DNA of 64,000 nt, taken from Leptospirales bacterium. Its GTDB lineage: Bacteria > Spirochaetota > Leptospiria > Leptospirales > Leptonemataceae. Numbering within the stretch: position 1 is the stretch's first letter; each line of letters starts with the position of its first letter. This document shows positions 53,006-61,315 of this stretch, piece by piece. The position numbers were made by a program, and so were the translations under genes. The stretch spans positions 1 to 64,000 of the forward strand of contig JAEUSB010000033.1 in assembly GCA_016788865.1 (NCBI GenBank). Direction: 5' to 3'. The notes under the pieces were generated by a model. That model did no database searches, was not told where the DNA came from, and saw only the letters and a program-made list of their open reading frames with translations.

Positions 53006-53464
53006 TTAAAGTCTCCCGGTACGGGTCTTAAGGAAAGGGCTGAATCTGGCTTCAAGGAATGCTTTGATAGGGCCAAGATATACATCGCCCCAGGCATCTT
53101 CGTAATGCTGACGGACTTTGCGCGAAGGCAAATTTGAGTGCCTGAGTTCAATGCGCGTGCCTCGTTCTGTTTCAGACAGCTGAATTGAAACGAGCGAGTC
53201 AAGATCACGTTCATGCCAGTGAATCTCGCGGAGCGTGAAGGCAATCCGACCTGGATTCTGCACGTCCTTTACCACACCATGCATGATTCCATCCCAGAGG
53301 CTCCATTTTCCGCCTGCTCTGGCCTGGAAACGAGCGGGCCCGCCTCCCCAGTCGTCCATCAGACGGGCATTGGTAAGCGCTTTATAGACTTCTGCAATGG
53401 GAGCACGAATCAATTCCGAGAACTGAAGGTCGGGCATAGATTCGCTGCGTAGTAGTGCTGACAT
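53006..53464 (-). CDS. SRPBCC/AHSA1-family protein
   Basis: A 152-residue START-like protein: SELIRAPIAEVYKALTNARLMDDWGGGPARFQARAGGKWSLWDG is the usual first strand, helix and glycine turn, and ends with a long C-terminal helix. These proteins bind hydrophobic ligands or act as Hsp90 co-chaperone-like factors. ATG at 53464 with AGGA seven bases upstream. It is the tail-to-tail neighbour of the MFS gene and follows dgt after 84 bases. A second SRPBCC protein is encoded near 60.2 kb. Confidence 0.85.
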   Translation of the reverse strand: MSALLRSESMPDLQFSELIRAPIAEVYKALTNARLMDDWGGGPARFQARAGGKWSLWDGIMHGVVKDVQNPGRIAFTLREIHWHERDLDSLVSIQLSETERGTRIELRHSNLPSRKVRQHYEDAWGDVYLGPIKAFLEARFSPFLKTRTGRL

Positions 53465-53548
53465 AAGATTTTCCTATCCAGATAATCGGCCAGAATTGCA
53501 AATTTCCGGCGCGATTTTTAGACGCAGGGATGAGGGAAAAGTTTGCGC

Positions 53549-54724
53549 TCAGCCAATCCCGGAGAGGTAGGCGCTGTCCTTTTCTGCAAACCGATCCGTC
53601 ATCCCGGAAATATAATCTGAAACCACTCGTGCCGTCCCATCGACTTTTGTGCGCGTAAGGTAGTGCTCGGGCATCATGTCCGGCCTGCTGTTGTATTCGA
53701 AAAACAGATTTTCGATTATCCGCTCTCCCCGCCTCGACATCCGCAGTACATTTGGATGCCGGTATAGCTTTGCATGGAGGAACTTTTGCATGACTGTGAG
53801 ACGCTCTTTCATTGCAGGCGAGTTGGCCACAGGGTACGCGTCGTGCGATAGCGAAAGAACATCGCTCATGGTTTCAACTCTCGACGTTGCAATGTTCCCT
53901 TTGATTGTTTCAATTAGATCTGTAATACAATCATTCAGCAAAAATCGAACCAGAATCCTGGCCTTCAGCGCGAATCGCGCGCCCGTGAAGGATTGTCCAT
54001 GCTGCTTTTCAAGTGCAATCCGTGCCATCTCAAACGGTGCAAGGGCCAGCACGTCCGATGGCTCAAGAAATCCCGAATCAAGTCCATCTTCAAAGTCATG
54101 ATGCAGGTACGCAAGGCGATCACACGTATCCACAATTGCTGCCTCCAACGGCTGTGATTTGCCCTTTCTTTGTTCCAGGATTTCGTGGAGTTGCACGTCC
54201 CCTTCGTAGATGCGCGCATGCTTCAACATGCCAATCAGTGTAAGTCTCGTAAGATTTAGTCCATTCCACTCCAGGTAGCGCGACTCGAGAGCGCTGACAA
54301 TGCGCAGGGTCTGGCAATTGTGCTCAAAACCACCGTGATCTTTCATGAGGGTGTTCAACGCTTCCTGACCGGCGTGACCAAAGGGGGAATGACCCATATC
54401 ATGCGCCAGGGCCAGGGCCTCTGCATAATCGGAGTTGAGATCCAAATATCCGGTAACGCTGCGCGAGAGCTGTGCCACCTCCATGCTGTGCGTCAGCCTG
54501 GTCCGAAACATGTCGCCCTCAGAATTTACAAACACCTGGGTCTTGTAACCAAGACGACGGAACGCTTTAGAGTGAATGATACGATCGCGATCGCGTTGGA
54601 AACACGTGCGCTGTTCCTGAGAACTTTCAGTAAAAATCCGCCCACCACTCAATGAATGTTTGACGGCATAGGGCGCGAGCAAAGCATCTTCTTTCCGCTC
54701 TAGCTCAGTAATGGAAGGCAGCAT
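53549..54724 (-). CDS. dgt: Deoxyguanosinetriphosphate triphosphohydrolase-like protein
   Basis: A 391-residue HD-domain phosphohydrolase of the dGTPase family, which cleaves dNTPs to deoxynucleoside and triphosphate. Motifs: DRDRIIHSKAFRRLGYKTQV, TRLTHSMEVAQLSRS, LAHDMGHSPFGHAGQ (the HD metal site) and IVDTCDRLAYLHHD. ATG at 54724. Its start codon overlaps the start codon of the divergent gene within the tetranucleotide CATG, so each gene's 5' control signals must lie in the other's coding sequence. Confidence 0.92.
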   Translation of the reverse strand: MLPSITELERKEDALLAPYAVKHSLSGGRIFTESSQEQRTCFQRDRDRIIHSKAFRRLGYKTQVFVNSEGDMFRTRLTHSMEVAQLSRSVTGYLDLNSDYAEALALAHDMGHSPFGHAGQEALNTLMKDHGGFEHNCQTLRIVSALESRYLEWNGLNLTRLTLIGMLKHARIYEGDVQLHEILEQRKGKSQPLEAAIVDTCDRLAYLHHDFEDGLDSGFLEPSDVLALAPFEMARIALEKQHGQSFTGARFALKARILVRFLLNDCITDLIETIKGNIATSRVETMSDVLSLSHDAYPVANSPAMKERLTVMQKFLHAKLYRHPNVLRMSRRGERIIENLFFEYNSRPDMMPEHYLTRTKVDGTARVVSDYISGMTDRFAEKDSAYLSGIG

Positions 54725-55160
54725 GTTTTCAACAACCTCTCACAGATTATCGACCCCTGTCAAATGGATCGTCACACTTGTTGGCGCAATTTCAACTGTG
54801 GCATTGATCAGCCATTGCGGTTTCTTTCAACCCACGCAATCATCCAAAGGCGCGGTTAAGTTTTATCCGGACGTTCCCCCAAACTGCAATACAATCAAAG
54901 GCTTAAACGCCACAACCGTGAAGCGTGTTACCTCCGAGAAAGCCTTGATCGATCACTACGGACTTACATTCCGTGTGCGGTTCCAGGACAAAGTCAGCCC
55001 GGACCTGTACGGTGCGCTCTATTACCAGGATGAGAAGGAAAACAAGTATTGCATGGCTCTGCCGGATGGGAGATTTGCAACATTTGAAGATTCTAAAGTG
55101 GACGCAAACAAGAACAACATCATGCAGGATCTCTGCCACCCCATCGTTTCCTGCAAGTAG
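54723..55160 (+). CDS. Membrane-anchored or exported protein of unknown function
   Basis: A 145-residue protein. A hydrophobic segment (VKWIVTLVGAISTVALISHC) ends in a Cys, but the residue before it is His, so a lipobox is doubtful even by spirochaete rules; a signal anchor is the alternative. The mature part has three Cys and a compact beta outline (GLTFRVRFQDKVSPDLYGALYYQD). ATG at 54723 is preferred over one four codons earlier because GGAAGG lies just upstream. It diverges from dgt and is followed by a strong hairpin. Confidence 0.65.
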   Translation: MFSTTSHRLSTPVKWIVTLVGAISTVALISHCGFFQPTQSSKGAVKFYPDVPPNCNTIKGLNATTVKRVTSEKALIDHYGLTFRVRFQDKVSPDLYGALYYQDEKENKYCMALPDGRFATFEDSKVDANKNNIMQDLCHPIVSCK

Positions 55161-55179
55161 CACCGCATCGTGCGGTGCT
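55159..55179 (+). terminator. Perfect 9-bp hairpin right after the stop codon
   Basis: AGCACCGCA-TCG-TGCGGTGCT begins in the stop codon of the preceding gene. The stem is strong but is followed by ACGCTGC, not a T-run, so it may terminate with Rho or protect the 3' end of the transcript. Confidence 0.5.
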
Positions 55180-55209
55180 ACGCTGCATGCGCATGAATTC
55201 CGATGTTCA

Positions 55210-55241
55210 CAAAACAATTGACCTTGCGGTAACTCAAGGTC
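55210..55241 (-). terminator. Terminator of the Gld-like ABC operon
   Basis: On the minus strand, GACCTTG (55241-55235), an 8-base loop and CAAGGTC (55226-55220) form a 7-bp stem that spans the DUF4340 stop codon, followed by AATTGTTTTGTG. Stem plus T-rich tail is what an intrinsic terminator requires. Confidence 0.65.
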
Positions 55242-56295
55242 TGCGCTCAGGAGCGCGATGCTCTCTCTCTATCAACCGCTCCTGCGGCTCATAGAGATGA
55301 CTGAGATAGACAGAAGTGATTTCATAGAGAGTCCCCTTCTCATCTCGAACCACATACGAACTGTAGTCCTTCTGACCGAGAATCTCAAACCTGAGCACCT
55401 TCTCTTCAACCGTGTTTGGTTTGTACGTGACTTCCAGAGTCATCGCCTTCTTACGATCTAAATCCGCGGCCGGTTGCAACGGGAATGCAATTGCTTTCCA
55501 ATCCAGAACATCGTTGAGCAATAGATTCATCTCCGAGGTATTGATAGCAGCGGCCACAGGAGCCATCATCTGCCAGATGGTTCCGCCAGACCTCTTTAAT
55601 AGCATTTGCTTGCCCGCAGCGATCGTTTTGACTTCGAAAACGGAGTCCTTTGCAATCTCCGGGAAAACTCGACGGTTTCTGAAGAAGTCAACATCGCCTC
55701 CACCGGACGTGGTTCGGAGGTTTTCCTCAACAATATAGATGTCGTTTTCATCATCTACGCGAATGTAGGAATCATTCCCCCGCAGGCTCGACTTACCGAC
55801 ATACAGTCTGGCCGTCTTCCCGTTCTCCAGTCCAAGGCGGATCTGCATGCACGTCAGGCGGCCTTCATTGTCCGTAAGCATCTCTGCGGCCCGCTCATTG
55901 TCCGGGGTGCGCGCAATCGAATAGTATCGCTTTGCCTTCTCGATGGACGCAAACAGATCCCGAACGCGGTCCCTGTCCGCCATGAACGTCTCCGTTTTAC
56001 CACCGACAGTTCGTGTGAATTCCCAGTTGTACTGCGGCTCTTTCTTTTCTTTTGGATCGAGAGGAATCAGTTCTTTCCGTGTAAGCTTGAGGAGCGAGCG
56101 CTTCTGCGGGTCCTCAACCTCGACGGAAGTGACCAGGGATTCCGACGCACGCATGATTGGTCTGGCTCCGGCGTATCCAGTCTTAATGACTCCCAGGGGA
56201 TCCTGAATGACAAGCCAGAGAATTAGCAAACTTGCATTTGCTCCGAGCAAAGAAAGGCCCGGATTCTTACGAATTGTTGCGATGATCCCTTTCAT
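55234..56295 (-). CDS. DUF4340-domain protein linked to a Gld-type ABC system
   Basis: A 353-residue protein with one N-terminal membrane segment (LSLLGANASLLILWLVI) and a beta-rich exterior domain in which the repeating pattern GKTARLYVGKSSLRGNDSYIRVDDENDIYIV is typical of DUF4340. Such genes regularly follow GldG-type genes. ATG at 56295 overlaps the gldG-like stop by ATGA; an in-frame extension upstream is ignored. The role is unknown; it may process or present an extracytoplasmic substrate. Confidence 0.85.
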   Translation of the reverse strand: MKGIIATIRKNPGLSLLGANASLLILWLVIQDPLGVIKTGYAGARPIMRASESLVTSVEVEDPQKRSLLKLTRKELIPLDPKEKKEPQYNWEFTRTVGGKTETFMADRDRVRDLFASIEKAKRYYSIARTPDNERAAEMLTDNEGRLTCMQIRLGLENGKTARLYVGKSSLRGNDSYIRVDDENDIYIVEENLRTTSGGGDVDFFRNRRVFPEIAKDSVFEVKTIAAGKQMLLKRSGGTIWQMMAPVAAAINTSEMNLLLNDVLDWKAIAFPLQPAADLDRKKAMTLEVTYKPNTVEEKVLRFEILGQKDYSSYVVRDEKGTLYEITSVYLSHLYEPQERLIEREHRAPERRP

Positions 56296-58004
56296 TTGGC
56301 CTCCTGCAGACCGCGGCGCTGATGTCTTGTACTCAACCGCCTCCATCCGTAAATGGCAAGGCCAACCGGGATTAACAGAACATGAAACCATGTGAAAAGG
56401 CGCTCAAACCATTTGGTTGCCTTCTCACTTCCTGGGAGGATGGGACTGATGAAATCAATTCCCTGCACACGCGAACGCGCTTCTGAAAGGTCTGTATCGC
56501 CTTGCGTAAATTCGATGAGGTTCATGGCAAAAGCCTGATTGAGCATGAAGATCTGCATGTTTGCTTGATTTCGCAGGAATATATCAGACACCAGATAGGG
56601 CGTACTGATAACCAGGATACTCGACTGCGTAGCACCAGATTGTCCGCTGCGAAACAAGGCTTTGTCTTCTCCCTTTGGAATATCCTTTTCGCTGAACGCG
56701 CTCTGGAACTGGCCCTGCGCAAACACAGCCAGCTTGCGCGGCGCGCCCACTGGCACATCATCTGGCTGCCGGCCGAGATTCTGCATTTCACGCAAACCGG
56801 TTGATGCTGCTTCTTTAGCGATGCCCTCCGGCGTAGAGAGGAGAATTGGTGTAAACTTCACGTTGGGTTGAGATTCAGGCTTGATCTCAAGCGATGAGAA
56901 CCATGGAAGGACAAGCTGTTGAATATTCTTAACGGAGGGAACTTCAGAAACCACATTCCCGCCTTCGCGCGAGTAGAAGGCCCAGGCAGGATTTGGAACA
57001 GGCTGCGCGTATTGGCCGGATTCCGGTGTAGGTAGGCCAGGTTCAAAAATGATTTCTCCGTTCAAGAGAATGCCGTAGTGTCCAAAGACGCGATTCAAAC
57101 GATCGAGATCCTCGCGGTTCACGTTTGTAAAGCCCTGTCCGGGATTCATGCGGCCCATCCGCGGATCCGGCTGTTGGAGATCAAAATCAAATCCTTTCAG
57201 CATGCAGATAAGGTTTCCACCGCGCATTATGAACTGATCAAGGTAGTACGCCTGTTTGTCATCGAGTCGTGGTTGGCCTACAATCAATAACGTTTCCACT
57301 TCCGTTCCAATGGGCGCATTCAAGTCGACATCCGGAATCGTGCCAAACTGCTCTTCGAGCATGGCACGAAAGAAGTACATATTGTCTTTGTCCTGGTCCT
57401 GATACGATTGCCATCTGCGCGTATCGGAGGTGCCGGCCACCTTCAAATATCCAAGACCTGACGGGCCTTCTTTACGCGTGAGGCGCTTAATTTCGCGCAA
57501 GAACCTGAATTCGAAATCCGAGATGAGTGCACCCTGCTCCACAAGATTCAGAACCGCCGACTTGTCGCCCGTCTGAATGTAGACACCAAAGTACGCCAGC
57601 CTCTGACTGATTTCGTCTACACGTGCCTGCTCGATTGGAATGCCCTGCACACCCCGCTGCTCTGCTGCCTGGCGCTTTTCGTCGGAGTCCGGATTCACAA
57701 CGCGGAGTTTGACGCGCGATCCTGCCACGCGACCAATCTCGTCCAGTTGCGAAAGGATGGGACTGATTTGCGACTTAAGCTCACCAGGCAAGTCCGCACT
57801 AATGTATGCTTCCACAAGGACCGGATCTTTCAATGCACCCAGGACTTTCAGCGTACTGGGAGTAACTGAGTTCAGTCTGTCACGACTCCAATCCCATCTG
57901 CAGTTCCAGGCACTGGCAACGCCGTTTGCAAGTAGAAATAGAGCGATCACATTTGCGTAAATGAAACCACGATTGTGATTTAGATGTGCAAGAATTGCTT
58001 TCAT
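56292..58004 (-). CDS. GldG-like ABC transporter accessory protein
   Basis: A 570-residue protein with N- and C-terminal membrane segments (YANVIALFLLANGVASAW and FTWFHVLLIPVGLAIYGW) around a large exterior domain. The domain contains the GldG pattern SYQDQDKDNMYFFRAMLEEQFG and LLIVGQPRLDDKQAYYLDQFIMRGGNLICML, a Rossmann-like fold related to glutamine amidotransferases. GldG with GldA and GldF forms an ABC complex needed for gliding in flavobacteria, but homologues are frequent in non-gliding bacteria. It overlaps the permease gene by ATGA. Confidence 0.88.
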   Translation of the reverse strand: MKAILAHLNHNRGFIYANVIALFLLANGVASAWNCRWDWSRDRLNSVTPSTLKVLGALKDPVLVEAYISADLPGELKSQISPILSQLDEIGRVAGSRVKLRVVNPDSDEKRQAAEQRGVQGIPIEQARVDEISQRLAYFGVYIQTGDKSAVLNLVEQGALISDFEFRFLREIKRLTRKEGPSGLGYLKVAGTSDTRRWQSYQDQDKDNMYFFRAMLEEQFGTIPDVDLNAPIGTEVETLLIVGQPRLDDKQAYYLDQFIMRGGNLICMLKGFDFDLQQPDPRMGRMNPGQGFTNVNREDLDRLNRVFGHYGILLNGEIIFEPGLPTPESGQYAQPVPNPAWAFYSREGGNVVSEVPSVKNIQQLVLPWFSSLEIKPESQPNVKFTPILLSTPEGIAKEAASTGLREMQNLGRQPDDVPVGAPRKLAVFAQGQFQSAFSEKDIPKGEDKALFRSGQSGATQSSILVISTPYLVSDIFLRNQANMQIFMLNQAFAMNLIEFTQGDTDLSEARSRVQGIDFISPILPGSEKATKWFERLFTWFHVLLIPVGLAIYGWRRLSTRHQRRGLQEAK

Positions 58005-58732
58005 CGCTCTCTCCGAAGAATCCAGACATTCAGGGTTAGCATCAGCGCAATGAATGACCCATAGTAAACCACATCAGCCGAGTCGATTAGCCCGCGTGAG
58101 AATGTGGTAAAGTGATAGCTGTGCGAGAAAAATCCAATCACGCGCGCTGCAGCCGGGTTGAGATGCTGACTGACGATATAGTAATTGGAAAGAAACATGT
58201 ACAGACTGACGAAAAACGTAATGATGAACGCGACAATCTGCTCGCGCGTAAGCGAAGAAATCACCATCCCGGTGCTCACATAGGCTCCGGCCATGAGGAA
58301 TGAACCGGTATACAGCGCCAGGGTACTTCCCCAATCCAGCCTGCCCATAAACCAGATGGTAACCGCGAGCGGCAAAGAAGCCACAATCAACGTTCCCACG
58401 TAAGCCCAAGCGGCAGCAAACTTTGCAATCACCAGATCAACGTCGCGTAACGGTAGAGTTGAAACAAGCTCCAGGGTTCCGCTCTTACGTTCTTCTGCCC
58501 AGATACGCATGCTCACAGCGGGAACCATAAGTATGAAAGTGAGAGGCAACAAATTCATATACGTGCGGATTGACGCGGAGCGCGCGTCCCAGAAAGCCGG
58601 AACAAGATCCGGAACAAACCAGATTCCCGCAAAGAAGAACAGGAAGTTGAAGAACAAACATGCTACGGCAAAGACATAGCCGATTGGCGTGTTGAAATAG
58701 TTGCTCAGCTCTCGCTTGAATAAGACTTTCAA
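58001..58732 (-). CDS. GldF-like ABC-2 permease
   Basis: A 243-residue permease with six membrane segments. MKVLFKRELSNYFNTPIGYVF is the usual GldF/NosY-type start, followed by MRIWAEERKSGTLELVSTLPL in the first cytoplasmic loop. TTG start at 58732 with GGAG eight bases upstream, overlapping the ATPase stop (TTGA). It should pair with the ATPase downstream-translated in the same operon to energise transport or extrusion of an unknown substrate. Confidence 0.9.
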   Translation of the reverse strand: MKVLFKRELSNYFNTPIGYVFAVACLFFNFLFFFAGIWFVPDLVPAFWDARSASIRTYMNLLPLTFILMVPAVSMRIWAEERKSGTLELVSTLPLRDVDLVIAKFAAAWAYVGTLIVASLPLAVTIWFMGRLDWGSTLALYTGSFLMAGAYVSTGMVISSLTREQIVAFIITFFVSLYMFLSNYYIVSQHLNPAAARVIGFFSHSYHFTTFSRGLIDSADVVYYGSFIALMLTLNVWILRRER

Positions 58733-59646
58733 TGTGTGAGCTCCTCAAATACAGTTTGTAGCGATTTCGAAACCGGAGAAAACTCCCTGACTTCAAAGCC
58801 TGCCTGCGCAATTACCGGAAATAGTTTTTCCGGAGCGTCTTCAGTCATTTCGCATAGATACTGTTTAAATCCGTCGTGCATTTCAGGCCCGGTTGCCCGG
58901 ACAGATTTGATCAAACTGGAAGCTTTCAGTTTGGTTTCAATGTCTTGCCCGCGCGCAACAACAGAACAGGCGGCTGCACTGCGCAGCACGGCCGTATTCT
59001 CATCCGCCACAACCTTGCCGCGACTAACAATGATTACGCGCGAGCAAAGCTCTTCTACTTCTTGTAGGATGTGTGTGGAGAGAACCAGCGTTGCCGTCTT
59101 GCCAAGCTCCTTGATCAAGTCCCGCATTTCCGAGATCTGATTTGGGTCCAGACCCGACGTTGGTTCATCCAGAATAATGACTTCCGGTTTATGAATCAGT
59201 GTACCTGCCAGTGCAACGCGCTGCCTGAAACCCTTTGAGAGAATCCCAATAGGAGAGTACAAATGACTTCCCAGGTCCAGACGTTCGACCATTTCTCTGG
59301 CTGATTGCTCAAGGGCGTTCCCGGTAACGCCGCGCACTTCTCCCATGAATTGTAAAAATTCAGAAACAAGCATTTCTGGATACAGCGGCGTGGTTTCCGC
59401 CAGATAGCCGATCCGTCGTTTGATTTCCGTGAGATTATCCGTATCCAGAACGGAAAGGCCACCCACAGTAATATCCCCCGAAGTTGGCCGAAGGTAGCCC
59501 GTAATCATGCGCATGGTTGTGGTCTTGCCAGCGCCATTTGGACCGAGCAAACCGGTGATCCCGGATTTCTGGTCTATTGAAAAGCGAACCCCGGCGACTG
59601 CCGTAAACTCCCCAAACGATCGCGTCACATCTTTGACTTCTATCAC
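58729..59646 (-). CDS. ABC transporter ATPase (GldA-like)
   Basis: A 305-residue ATPase. Walker A GPNGAGKTTTMR, Q-loop in YLAETTPLYPEM, signature LSKGFRQRVALA, Walker B VIILDEPTSGLD and H-loop LSTHILQE are all intact. The C-terminal 80 residues are an extra domain common in ABC-2 exporters. It is the first gene of a four-gene operon with the permease, GldG-like and DUF4340 genes. ATG at 59646; the 170-base upstream gap to the next gene should hold the promoter. Confidence 0.93.
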   Translation of the reverse strand: MIEVKDVTRSFGEFTAVAGVRFSIDQKSGITGLLGPNGAGKTTTMRMITGYLRPTSGDITVGGLSVLDTDNLTEIKRRIGYLAETTPLYPEMLVSEFLQFMGEVRGVTGNALEQSAREMVERLDLGSHLYSPIGILSKGFRQRVALAGTLIHKPEVIILDEPTSGLDPNQISEMRDLIKELGKTATLVLSTHILQEVEELCSRVIIVSRGKVVADENTAVLRSAAACSVVARGQDIETKLKASSLIKSVRATGPEMHDGFKQYLCEMTEDAPEKLFPVIAQAGFEVREFSPVSKSLQTVFEELTH

Positions 59647-59815
59647 GATACCAGTGACTCCTGAGACTGGCTGCGCGGCAATTCTTATTCAAACCAGAGC
59701 CTGCAAGCCACCCACCTCGTCGTACGGAATCCGACTACTTTTAAGGACAAAAAAATCAAGACAACGGTGCGCTTGATTTGGTTGACGCAGTTTAGAAAAA
59801 GGAGCCAACTGGCCC

Positions 59816-60115
59816 ATGGGCGCGGCGGAAGATCTTCAGGAAAAAATCAAGCGGCTAGAAAATATCACCCGAGTATATGAGAAGCTTTCGCGGCTTACAG
59901 AACAAGAACTCAGCAATGCCTATGAAATGATAAAGATGTATGAAGTCATCAATGACTTCACGCGCAAAGAACTCATTCAGATAAAAGAGACAGCACAGGC
60001 TAGAGAAGCAGTCTCTAACCTGGGCTCAGAAGAGTTAAAGAAGTCGTTCGCCAGGATCACAGAGCTGGAAGCCGCTAACAAGAAGCTCCAGGAAGAGCGC
60101 ACAAAGCTCCAATAA
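59816..60115 (+). CDS. Small coiled-coil protein of unknown function
   Basis: A 99-residue protein, charged and helical throughout, with heptad patterns (LQEKIKRLENITRVYEKLSRL and ITELEAANKKLQEERTKLQ) that predict a coiled coil. No signal peptide and no known domain. ATG at 59816; GGAG lies 11 bases upstream, slightly far. It is a lone plus-strand gene between the ABC operon and the SRPBCC gene; a hairpin GCCACC / GGTGGC follows it at 60126-60146. Confidence 0.65.
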   Translation: MGAAEDLQEKIKRLENITRVYEKLSRLTEQELSNAYEMIKMYEVINDFTRKELIQIKETAQAREAVSNLGSEELKKSFARITELEAANKKLQEERTKLQ

Positions 60116-60159
60116 CCTGGTCCAGGCCACCTGAAACCGGGGTGGCTCAAACTCAACCA

Positions 60160-60645
60160 CTACAAACTCTTTGCGTACTCCACCAGCTGATCGAGAGCCG
60201 TTCCCCAACCATTGTGAAACCCCATCTCTTCGTGTTTCTTGCAGGTTTCCGCGTCCGAATGAATGGCAATCGCCGTATATTTTGTCCCTGTTCCGGAGGG
60301 TTCCAGAAATAGAAAAGCCGTCATAAAAGGACTGCCGTTGGGACGATACCCGCCAGCAAGCGCATCCGTCCAGACAAGCTTCTGATTCGGAACTATTTCA
60401 AGAAAACAACCGTGTCCCGGGATCTCCTGACCTTCAGGTGATCGCATAACGGTCTTAAACGATCCACCGGGCCGAAGATCAATTTCGCATTCCACCGTCT
60501 GCCAGGGCCTGGGTGTAAACCATTTCTTTAGATGTTCGGGCTCAGTCCATACCTTCCAGACCAGTTCAGGCGGAACATCGATTGTCCGCTCCAGGATAAG
60601 ATCCAGACTGGGATCCGTTTTGAGTTTGTTACTTTTTGGGTTCAC
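60160..60645 (-). CDS. SRPBCC/AHSA1-family protein
   Basis: A 161-residue START-like protein: [33 protein letters not shown] is the classic first strand and helix, then [18 protein letters not shown] and the C-terminal helix [13 protein letters not shown]. This matches the AHSA1 group in which ArsR-type genes are encoded upstream. GTG start at 60645 with GGAGAG upstream, 17 bases inside the ArsR gene. Likely binds a small hydrophobic ligand; function unknown. Confidence 0.88.
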   Translation of the reverse strand: MNPKSNKLKTDPSLDLILERTIDVPPELVWKVWTEPEHLKKWFTPRPWQTVECEIDLRPGGSFKTVMRSPEGQEIPGHGCFLEIVPNQKLVWTDALAGGYRPNGSPFMTAFLFLEPSGTGTKYTAIAIHSDAETCKKHEEMGFHNGWGTALDQLVEYAKSL

Positions 60646-60970
60646 CTGTTCTCTCCTTCAATTCCATTAGATATGCATCGAGCTGATCGAGTCGCCGTTC
60701 CCACATGTTCCGCTGCTTTTCCATCCACCCTTCCGCCTTAACCAACGGCTCTGGTGTCAGGTGGTAAATGCGCACTCGTCCGGATTTTTCAGAACGCACC
60801 AGCTTACAGCCTTCAAGCACCGAGAGGTGTTGCATAAACGACGGCAGAGCCATATCAAAAGGCCGGGCCAGATCAGAAACAGAGGCCGGGCCATCGCTCA
60901 AACGCCTGATTACGGCACGCCTGGTCCCATCTGCAAGCGCCTGAAAGACTTGATCGAGTTGGTTAGGCAT
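60629..60970 (-). CDS. ArsR-family transcriptional regulator
   Basis: A 113-residue winged-helix regulator: [46 protein letters not shown] is the helix-turn-helix, then the wing [16 protein letters not shown]. It lacks the metal-binding Cys motif of ArsR or SmtB, as in the subgroup paired with SRPBCC proteins. It overlaps the SRPBCC gene and probably regulates the pair. It diverges from the DUF2892-TolC-RND operon across 114 bases. Confidence 0.9.
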   Translation of the reverse strand: MPNQLDQVFQALADGTRRAVIRRLSDGPASVSDLARPFDMALPSFMQHLSVLEGCKLVRSEKSGRVRIYHLTPEPLVKAEGWMEKQRNMWERRLDQLDAYLMELKERTGEPKK

Positions 60971-61046
60971 ATGCCTAAGTATTCAGCACACCCCATCCGG
61001 TCAATCAAAAGCGGAAATTTTTTAGTAGACCGGAATGATCGATGTA

Positions 61047-61069
61047 TATACTATAGGGGGTATACTATA
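61047..61069. promoter_or_regulatory. Direct repeat around a G-tract: candidate operator/promoter of the efflux operon
   Basis: TATACTATA-GGGGG-TATACTATA: a 9-bp direct repeat separated by five G, ending 15 bases before the DUF2892 start. TATACT in either copy could be a -10 box. The G-tract flanked by ATA/TAT recalls operators of the CsoR/RcnR family (copper or persulfide sensors), but no such regulator gene is in the window, so assignment is tentative. The divergent ArsR protein is another candidate binder. Confidence 0.55.
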
Positions 61070-61084
61070 TGACTCGAGGAATCT

Positions 61085-61315
61085 ATGTATCGCCTTCAAA
61101 CTGACTTCTGGTATCTTGAACGGGCAATCTGGCTTGTTGCAGGCCTGTTTACCCTGGCATCCGTGGGGCTCGGCTATTTCGTCAGTCCGTACTGGTTGAT
61201 TCTGACCGGGCTTGTCGGCACAAACCTGTTGATTCTGGCCCTCACGGGATTCTGCCCAATGACAGCCCTGCTCCGATTGTTGGGCCTCAGATCTGCATTC
61301 GAGAAACGACCATGA
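61085..61315 (+). CDS. DUF2892 small membrane protein
   Basis: A 76-residue protein with two membrane segments and the family signature LTGFCPMTALLRLLGL. It belongs to the group related to the membrane part of YgaP, often found near rhodanese, sulfur or metal genes. ATG at 61085 with GAGGAA upstream; its stop overlaps the TolC-like gene by ATGA, so it belongs to the efflux operon. Its job there is unknown. Confidence 0.88.
   Translation: MYRLQTDFWYLERAIWLVAGLFTLASVGLGYFVSPYWLILTGLVGTNLLILALTGFCPMTALLRLLGLRSAFEKRP

Noticed and set aside
55606-56226. 206-residue plus-strand frame
   Set aside because: Antisense to the DUF4340 gene, which has a strong family match.
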